Assembly: GCA_014526335.1 (NCBI GenBank)
Contig: JACTAT010000006.1
Coordinates: 1,144,501-1,208,500, forward strand
From: Chrysaora quinquecirrha
Taxonomy: Eukaryota > Cnidaria > Scyphozoa > Semaeostomeae > Pelagiidae
Length of the DNA: 64,000 nt
Direction of reading: 5' to 3'
The translations under genes and the position numbers were made by a program. Under the pieces are notes generated by a model that was not told where the DNA came from, did not search any database, and saw only the letters and a program-made list of their open reading frames with translations. Shown here piece by piece: positions 55,931 to 64,000 of the stretch. Numbering within the stretch: the first letter of the stretch is position 1; each line of letters begins with the position of its first letter.

Positions 55931-57360
55931 GAAGCCTTAGACGCATAACCTATAAGATTTCTTGTGAATGATTTTTCCCTAAGATGAAACAAAGCGAGGC
56001 TTTTGCTCATATGCACTTTGCTTTGACAGCTGAAGAAATCAAAACTACAAAACTTCTACCTAAACATCTTTTTTCAAAGCAAAATGACAATGCGCTTTTT
56101 TTCTGTATCTGCCGCAGTCATATCCTAATCTCAAAGGCTGTTTTTATGTTTGTTTCGAACAATGTGAAACTCGGAGCTTTTTCGTGAAAGATCATGTCAA
56201 TCTAATCTGTTCTCCGTTAAATTTTCTCAGTTTAATTTTATTCATTGTCTATCCTTGTTATAGTTCATAATAAGCCTTTGTGCTTTATTTATTCATCTGT
56301 CATGTCGAAGTCTCCTTACTGCTTATCACATCTGCTGACGGTGAAGTTCAGCTTTTCTGATGAGAGGTTTTTACTTAACCCTAATCCTACCGGGCTTTTT
56401 TTATCTCAAATAACTAAGGGGGGAGGGGTTAAAGATCTTTGTTTGAGATGACGTCATCATTGTCATACACTCTTTTTATAAGAATATTGTTTATAAGAAT
56501 ATTCAGGCTCTATTTCAAAGTGCCTGAATGAATCAAAGAATCGCTACTATAACTGGTTGACCAAAGTGTAGAAGTTTCTTATAAGAACGAATTCCTTTGC
56601 CTTTCTTTTTGTTCGAGATTCCAAAAGCCTTTTCTTGAACCCCTACCTTTTCCAATATTTCTTCTGAAAACACCAAGTCAAAGATAAAGGCCACGCCCTT
56701 GAAACATACTGAAGAAACTGAAGGGAAAATCTCACAGTCTTCAGGCGATTTCTGTAACACTTGGTCTAGTCTTGCAGGAAAAGCTAAGCTTCTGGGGGGA
56801 AATCTCTAGAAATTCTTTTGTTTGAATGGAAATCTCGTATGCGTCTCTTGAGAGTGGGATTTCTTGGATTTACAGAAATTAACACCGCGGGAAATCCGTC
56901 TTGGTCTGCACCAGAATAGACTCGAAAGAAAATTTTATTCGGAGATTCGATTCGATTTCGGGTGAATTCGGTAGGTACCCTCTTCTTACAGTAGAAGCTT
57001 TTAACCCTTTATAGGTTCCCTATCCCCTTTTCTAGAGAATGACTCCCCATTTCCCTTTTATTCCACCTGTCAATCTTTCAAAGATAACACTATCTGGTTT
57101 CGTGTTTTTAGACAGTTGACGTAATGAAACTTGAACACAATAAAACAGGATTCAAAATTTGCTTTGTTTTGGCAAACGGAGGGCAACACCCACCATTGTT
57201 CGTGGTAAAAACTTCGTCAACGGTCGGATTGATTCCAACTAAAACTTGGCTCAAAGCCAAGTCGAAGTAACATCGAAAAGATTCCCCAATGCTAAAAACC
57301 TCTTTTAAATTGCATATCATATTAGTTAGTGCAACAAAAAGAGAGTTTTTGTTGAGGCAG
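55931..57360. other. Intergenic between CNOT2 and TEAD, mostly featureless
   Basis: One partial foldback (TTTTTATAAGAATATTGTTT to AAGTTTCTTATAAGAACGAA at about 56468-56587) was seen. ORFs of 60-90 residues have no motif. Confidence 0.4.
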
Positions 57361-57383
57361 AATTGGCTGTGTAAACAACAGCA

Positions 57384-57430
57384 CACGTGTCTTTTGAACC
57401 GAGCAGTTAAATGAGCAACTGCGCATGCGG
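57384..57430 (+). promoter_or_regulatory. Candidate TEAD promoter motifs (CACGTG, NRF1-like TGCGCATGCGG)
   Basis: An E-box core CACGTG near 57384 is followed by TGCGCATGCGG at 57420-57430, close to the NRF1 consensus. They lie 120-165 bp upstream of the candidate leader exon in otherwise AT-rich DNA. That is typical of a TATA-less housekeeping promoter. Inference from motif and position. Confidence 0.35.
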
Positions 57431-57550
57431 ATTAAACTCTATCTATTGTTCAAATTGAACTGATTGTTCATTTTTTCCCATGAGGCATCACTCTGTGAAA
57501 ACATTGCAGGTAACGTGGGCGCGCCGATCATTCTTGACTCCATATTTCAG

Positions 57551-57665
57551 ATTCTTTCCTACAATCCTGAATCTATCCGTCTGGCGAAGGAATTTCATTG
57601 AACCTGCATCACAAACAGAGCATCTGCTCACGAGAATTCGTTAAGACATCACTGAATTACTCTAG
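57551..57665 (+). other. Candidate 5' UTR exon of TEAD
   Basis: A good acceptor (CATATTTCAG, ending 57550) and a consensus donor (CTCTAG|GTAAGT at 57665/57666) bound about 115 bp with no long open frame. The TEAD coding exon, 280 bp downstream, begins with an acceptor (CCTGGCAG) only three bases before its ATG, so an upstream leader exon is required. Another donor-like site (CATTGCAG|GTAACG) near 57510 could end an earlier leader exon. Inferred from splice signals only. Confidence 0.45.
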
Positions 57666-57949
57666 GTAAGTGTCAACAAGCCATTTCGCATGTACGAAAT
57701 TCCCACTGACCCATAACTTCCTGCTCTGAAATTTATGAAATCGTTCGCACTCCATGCCACATTATCCCAACGTTTTTCGCATTTTTCACGACATTTTTTC
57801 CATAGTTATCCACCCGGGCTCTTCCGGGATACAGGCAAGCACTTGCTAACGCAAAATTTAAAATGTATAATCTATTATAGGCCTTTTTTCGTTTTTAAAA
57901 TGAATTTGAAAAAGACGTTTTAATGTTGTTCTTTTTGCCCTGGCAGAAA

Positions 57950-60900
57950 ATGGCAGACAGCGTAAAACTATCTCCGCAAGAAAACGAAATGGAGCTCTCG
58001 CCTTCGGATCCCTCACAAATGGCTAACGATGCTGAAGGTGTTTGGTCTCCTGATATCGAGCAAAGTTTTCAAGAAGCTTTGGCGATTTACCCACCCTGTG
58101 GAAGACGAAAAATCATTTTATCAGACGAAGGGAAGATGTACGGTAGGGTGTTTACTCAAATCTATTGTTTTGTGCAAACGCATTCAACCGGGAAAATTTA
58201 TGCTATTTGTGAAATATTCTACAAATGCCAAAACTGTAACGACAATATGGATGTTGCTTTTATTTGACAAATTCCGGCATGTTTCGCATGTTTTGTCTCA
58301 AAGGCATTTCATGAATTGATGCTGACGAATTCGAGAGTTTTGATTCATTTTACGACTTAAATCAAAGCAAAGCTCGAAGCTCTTCTCTCGATCAACACAA
58401 TTTCGATCGGCCGCGAATCTGCCCAAGCAAGTTCAAATTTTTTTTAACTTTTATTTGCAAATTTACTGGAATTTTCAAACCTAGTTTTCTCTATTTCTTA
58501 TTTCTGGTGACTAATCTTGCTGTCCGTTTATTTATTCTGCTGAATAAATAAAGACGGTTTTATTCTCAAAAGAGCAGCAGAGAATTTCTAAACACGTAAT
58601 CAAAACGCGACCGAAATCTCAGAATTTAATAACTTTTAAATATTTTATGAATGCTGATTAAAATGCATAAAAAGAACAGTTAGGAAAGCTGATTCAAATC
58701 TTTGATTTGCCAATCCTGAAATATGATCGTTTCGGATTTGACCGTTGCTAGGAGTTGGTTGATGCGGTTGAACTATTTATATCTTGTTCAGCTTCACTGA
58801 TTTTGTATGGGTCAGTCTTCTTTTCGACTGAATTTTTTATGAACTTGAACAATAGTTAGCTGTTTATTGTTTTCAGTGTTATTGTCCGTGCAGATGTGCT
58901 AAACAATGATTTGTTGTGTTTCGTGATGGTGAACACACAAGGAAACATGTTTTTGCTGAAACTTCTGCCTCTTTCTCTTTTGTTGAGAGGAGGCAGATCT
59001 GACACTAGCTGCCAGAAACAAGGGGTGTGCCCAGCATGAAGTTGCGATAAAGGCGTTCTATTTATAGTTCAATGGAAAAATGTGCCTAACTGGACATGTC
59101 TGGGTGTGTCATCACACCAAGCACCATCACCTTGGTGATGACCAAGGGCAATGCACATATTTTTTACAAGAGATTTTTTTTATAAGAAACCCAGACTCTT
59201 GAATGGCCAAAAATTTGAGAATCTCCAGTACTGGAAATTTGTTATGTACGAAACTTTTCACCTCAGACTGCAAAAACATTTCTTTTTATTTCCTGTGTTT
59301 CTTCTGCAATGCACGTTTTTTTTATAAGAAACCTAGCTTGGGACCTGGTTCTAAAAGTTTCTTAATTGTTGGTCCAATTTTAGTTCTAAAAGTTTCTTAA
59401 CAGTTTCTTAATGAATTGCAATAAATTGCAGTAAAAACGACAAAAAACCTTCTGCGAGATACACGGACACCAGTATTGCTTACAGATGTGAGAAATCGCA
59501 CAGAATTAGCCACGCTGGTGCGAGAAGTGGCACGGAAATGCTTGAGAACTAATTACTACCTCCAGAAATGTGAATCAGTATGTTGGAAAACGGACGCAAA
59601 AATTTCTACTGTTTCTTAACTTCTTCCTCCTAGTTCTAAAAGTTTCTTAACTTTTTGGGTGTTTAGTTCTAGGTTTCTTATAAACTGGTTTCTTATAAAA
59701 AAAACGTGTAAAGCATTTCTGTGACAAGCAGACAAACAGGAAACCCATATGCATTCAACAACGATCGATAAATGGGCTTGGAACATCATTCAGATAGAAT
59801 AACTATATTGCCAATATGGATAATCAAGAAACTCTTAAGAAACTTTCAGTACTCAAAATCTGAAAATTTTAAGAAACTTTCAGTACTTGATCAATTTTTT
59901 AGTTTCTTATAAAAAAAACGTGTACTACAGAGAGTGTGGTATGCACTCATTTTTTTATAAGAAACCGCCTATAAGAAACTATATGCCTTTTTTCTAAAAG
60001 TCAAGAAACACTTTTATATGGTCTAAGAAGTAAGAAAAAACTAAGAAACTTTTTTTGCATTCTATGTTACTGATGCTCTTTGTGTAATGTTTTTTTAGCA
60101 TTCTATGTTACTGATGCTCTTTGTGTAATGTTTACGTCAAAAGAATCACCATAAACTATCATACTGATTTTATAGTTCTGTTGAAGTTTCTCTCTTCTTT
60201 GAAAATTCAGATAGCAAAAAGGTTTTTCTCTGTTGAAAATTGTAACTCTGCCCCAGAATTAATTGCTAAGTGTTGCAACTGAGGGTTTAACCCTCTTCCT
60301 CTAGAACCAACCTCTCCCTGAAAGGGGTGTGCCTCTTTGGGATATTTTAAATGAACTGGTGGGGGGGGGAATTAGCTATTGGGTACCTGTACCTCAGACT
60401 ATGAAATATGTGAGGAATCTCGGTTTTAGGGACAGGAAAAGAGAAAACAAAGTCCTAATTCTGGAACTCTAATAAGCTCACACAGTATAGGTATGCCTAG
60501 TTGCAGCAAAAAACTCTTACTAAGTTCAAACCCCAAGAAACTTCAGTTGCTCTAGTGTTCTAATATTAATAGTGCATCTACTAAGACAAATGTTTAATTT
60601 TTTAGGTCGAAATGAGCTTATAGCAAGATACATCAAGCTAAGAACTGGCAAGACCAGATCAAGAAAACAGGTAATGATCTTAGTCAATCTTTTATTTGAA
60701 TCTTAACCATTCAATTACTCAGCATGGAGTCAACCAAGCCATTAGTTCATGTACTGTGGTGCGTGTGAAGACCCCCAGAAGTTGCTCCATGTTTTTTGTG
60801 AGGGTGATCAGTTAGATGTAATTCTGTCTGAATATCAGTGGTGCTTAGTTCTTTAGTGAAAACCCATGTTATTAAGAAGGCACTAAGTGGAGCACTGAAG

Positions 60901-63900
60901 TGATAGTTTCTCACCTTCTGTTTATCAGTAGAATGTCCTCAGAATCCCTCAATTAGTTCACTATCTAAATAGTTCCCAGTCAGTTGCGTAGCCAGAAATC
61001 CAACACTTGAGAGGCAAAAAGGCATGGTCAATGAAAATAAGGGTGTGGTTTTAAGAAGAAGTAACCAAGTCATATCCTGCAAGACATTTACATCAGAATA
61101 AGCCTATATAAAAACCTATCTTGGCAATAATTGGGGGGCAACCTAGAAATTAGAAATAGGCTAGAAGTTTTCGAAGGAGGAGTAAAGCCTTTGACAAAGG
61201 GGTGTGTCCATGTTGCCATACCTTGAGAGAACACTGAGATATTGATCAGAACAGCAAAAGAAAAATTTAGTGACAACAGTTCGTGTTTTGTGCCTCTGGT
61301 TTCCCTCTACCAAAATTGCTACCTACACTCGAAGGTACTGTCGCGTTGTGGTGTAATCCAGCTGACTCGTGGTGTCAGAAGCTCAGTGTGGTCAGGGTTC
61401 AAGCCCAGCCATGGTAGGGTCACGGCCAGGGTAGAGGTCTCAATTAGTTAATCTACTACTGAGATCCAGCGACTGGCGCTAAAACACCATTTCACCTTCA
61501 CCTTCACACAACTTTTTCTTGTGTCTTGGTTTCTTCAATGATCCCAATTGATTATTTCTTGCAAAATATTGCATATTGAATATTTCTTTTCTGTACCTTG
61601 ATCAGGTTTCAAGTCACATTCAAGTCCTCGCACGAAGAAAGGCAAGAGAAATTCAATCGAAACTAAAGGTTTTTACCGTTGTTTTATAAAAATGCATCTT
61701 TGATCATCAACAAACGCAAAAACACATTTCCTTGAGGTTGATGATCATTGTATAGTGCATTGGGATTGGTGCTCGGACATTGGTTGGTCCACCTAAGATA
61801 CCAATGTGCTGGGAGTTTCTGTAATACCAAAAGTACAACTGTGATTAATTAACGCTAAAGGGTTTTATAGGCCAATGTCCTTATTATTCCTCATTATATC
61901 ATATTATTATTATTATTATAATTATTGACTGGCATCTTGTTTTGAAAGACGATGCCTAAGTTTAAGGGTTTTCCTATGTTTCGAAATGACTCCCTTTTCA
62001 TTGCTTCTAGTAGTTTCATGATCTGTAATGCTTTTATTAAGTGTCTGGGGCATTTTCCAGCTTTTTGGGGCTCTGTTTTCAGGAAACATTTAAAAGAGGG
62101 TTAACAATCCTTGTGGTAACAATTTTTGCATCTTTTTTATATTATTGACTACTTATTACCAGCAATATTTCCTTCACTAAGTGCCTGGGGAAGTATTTAA
62201 AAATCTGCCTCGAGGTGGAAGCAATATTTGAAAATTTATGAATGAACTACACGTTTTTTTTATAAGAAACCTGGCTCGGGGCCTTGTTCTAACAGTTTCT
62301 TAATTTTTGGCCCAATTTTTAGTTCTAAAAGTTTCTTAACAGTTTCTTAATTTAATGGAAGTAAATTTCAGTGAAAACGATAAAAGAAACATGAACATAG
62401 CAAGCAAATTATTTAAATTATTGTATTAGAAAGAATTGGCCATGCTGATGCAAGAAATTGCATGCTATGTTGAGAATTGATTACTACGTCCACAAATGTG
62501 AAATCAGTATGTTGGAAAAAATGTCTTAAAGTTTCTTAACTCCTTCCTCCTAGTTCTAAAAGTTTCTTAACTTTTGGGGTGTCTAGTTCTAGGTTTCTTA
62601 TAAACCAGTTTCTTATAAAAAAAATAACGTAATGTTCAAAGACTAAGTTTTTGCTGGCAAAAGGTGCCTCTTAATTAGCTGCATCATGAGCTTGCATAAT
62701 GATAACGGGTTTTCAGGTACCAAACTGATAAGCAGCTCAGTCCAAAGGGGCACTTATTCGAGGAAGGGCGCTTTTTTGAGGAAGGGCGCTTTTTTCCTCT
62801 AAATAGCATCCGTATTTTGTCATGAATTGCTTCTTATAATTACGCTAATGTTGCTGGATTTCAGGACCAGGGTTCCAAAGACAAAGCACTTCAAGCTATG
62901 GCAACAATGTCATCATCGCAAATTGTCTCAGCAAGTGCTTTGCATAATAAAGGTGGAATAAACCAATCGATGGAACAAGCTATGCATGGAATCAAGTCAG
63001 AGATGCCTCATAATCTACCCATCCCATCAGTATGTTGTTTCATCTTTTTGTTTGTCTGATGTTTCCAGTATCAATATCTATGATCGGCTGCACTGAGGTC
63101 CCTGTAAATAGCAATGAGGCCCTGGCCAAACGATCAGACATTAATGGTCAAATAAGATGTTGCTTAACACTCAATGTCGGACTGTTTTACCACGTCGGAA
63201 AACTTTCTTAAACAAGAAGCATTCCTTGAGCAAGGTTGTTGAAAAACTTCAAAAACATTTAAGGCTTGTATCAAGGACCAAATTTTTCATGAGCAATGTT
63301 TGGTAATGTAGTCGAACGGTCAACCATTGTGTTTGACAAACAAGTCTCAAATGTTTGACAACAATGCTTGATCGTTTGGCCAGGGCGTATGGCAACACTT
63401 ATTTATTAGTACTGTTTTTAAAGTCTATGGCCCAGGCCAAACAACCAACCATTGTTAGTCTAAACAAACAATCACGTTAAAGGCTGTTGTAATGGTACCC
63501 ATCCTACTGTTTTTTCTAAACCTTGCCTGTAAGATAACAAAGTTCCCATCAATCAAATCTGATTCAATTATAAAAAGTTCATAAGGATATATTGAGAATC
63601 TTTATGTTGGTGCTTCTACGACCTCATTAGTCAATGTGTCCATGACGAGCATCCCTTTTTGGGCCGGGAATGTTGCCGGATGAGAGACGTGACTGTCCCA
63701 GACAAAATGATGCCCCGATGAATATCAAAGGCCTGAAAAACGGGAAACGATATGGATAACTGTTATTATCATGTTGAATACTTTGTCAGAAACAGACGTT
63801 ATAAGACTGGATATATTTACCACAGGTGCAAACTGTGGATTTCAAAATGCAAGACTTTGTTTCCTTTGCTCACGATCATGCAAAATAACATTGACTCTAG

Positions 63901-64000
63901 TATTTATAGTGTAGTTTCTCCGTTCTTCTAACACTTTCTTTCTCTTTTTTCTGCAGCAATTTTGGCCACCAGGATCCATTCCCCAATCAGGCGGTTCACC
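57950..64000 (+). CDS. TEAD: TEAD/Scalloped transcription factor, 5' part (runs off the window)
   Basis: Coding exons: 57950-58142 (ATG, good context AAAATGG), 60606-60670, 61606-61668, 62865-63029 and 63957 to the window end. All are GT-AG and in phase. The 176 or so residues visible hold the complete TEA (ATTS) domain, about residues 26-100: [73 protein letters not shown]. The [19 protein letters not shown] segment follows, as in vertebrate TEADs, then a Pro-rich stretch ([13 protein letters not shown]). The YAP-binding half is not in the window. By family knowledge it binds MCAT-type sites and is the DNA-binding partner of YAP/Yorkie in the Hippo pathway. Unlike vertebrate TEAD1, it starts at a plain ATG. 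Metazoans outside vertebrates usually have one TEAD gene; whether that is so here cannot be seen. Confidence 0.95.
59172..60060. mobile_element. Cluster of foldback MITEs, TTATAAGAAAC subtype
   Basis: The full copy 59321-59709 runs GCACGTTTTTTTTATAAGAA to TTTCTTATAAAAAAAACGTG, with AAAGTTTCTTAACAGTTTCT inside. Partial copies lie at 59172, 59820-59925 and 59948-60060. All are in TEAD intron 1. Confidence 0.7.
61334..61506 (+). mobile_element. SINE family A copy, full, with tRNA-like head
   Basis: Plus orientation: GTTGTGGTGTAATCCAGCTG (box-A side), GGGTTCAAGCCC as box B (near 61395-61407), then the body CCATGGTAGGGTCACGGCC and the tail TTTCACCTTCACCTTCAC. In TEAD intron 2. Confidence 0.8.
62249..62632. 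mobile_element. Foldback MITE, TTATAAGAAAC subtype
   Basis: ACACGTTTTTTTTATAAGAA to TTTCTTATAAAAAAAATAAC, with AAAAGTTTCTTAACAGTTTC words. A close relative of the 59321 copy. Confidence 0.75.
63118..63393. mobile_element. Foldback element, CAAACGATCAAACATT family
   Basis: GGCCCTGGCCAAACGATCAG on the left, GCTTGATCGTTTGGCCAGGG on the right. The clearest terminal match of this family, about 275 bp, in TEAD intron 4. Confidence 0.75.

Overview
The window looks like nuclear DNA of an animal, most likely a cnidarian (an anthozoan such as a coral, anemone or octocoral). The genes are metazoan (TEAD, CNOT2, an F-box/WD40 protein) and have short exons in matching phase. They are split by introns of about 0.2 to 3 kb with GT-AG ends. 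The DNA is AT-rich and full of short foldback (MITE-like) elements, tRNA-headed SINEs and minisatellites. The phylum is inferred; no species can be named from the sequence alone.

Layout. (1) 1239-19000, plus strand: an F-box plus seven-blade WD40 protein in 15 recognised exons. One exon, for the first part of blade 2, could not be found. (2) 20519-22607 and 23799-25700, minus strand: two tandem copies of a two-exon SAM-dependent methyltransferase of the Rv2258c-like group. Between them, at 22658-22741, lies a decayed copy of the last F-box/WD40 exon. This shows that one segment holding that exon and a methyltransferase was duplicated in tandem. (3) 29552-55165, plus strand: CNOT2, the NOT-box subunit of the CCR4-NOT deadenylase complex, in 24 coding exons and 715 codons. 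Exons 5 and 6 are duplicates of each other. (4) 57950 to the window end, plus strand: the first five coding exons of a TEAD (Scalloped) transcription factor, including the whole TEA DNA-binding domain. The gene runs off the right edge.

The genes do not form one pathway: a ubiquitin-ligase receptor, a small-molecule-type methyltransferase pair, an mRNA-decay scaffold and the Hippo-pathway transcription factor. Non-coding DNA makes up most of the window. It includes at least three tRNA-derived SINE families and several foldback families, one with an ACACGC..TTTATAAG terminus in a dozen or more copies. There is also a mariner-type MITE with a TA duplication, a Mutator-like foldback with a duplication of about 10 bp, nested insertions, and a series of different minisatellites in the CNOT2 introns. 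No rRNA, true tRNA, CRISPR array or intact transposase gene was seen. I did not find a convincing new multi-gene system. The best leads are the dated tandem duplication, the internal exon duplication in CNOT2, the missing WD40 exon beside a satellite, and a foldback family whose terminal and internal short words change together.
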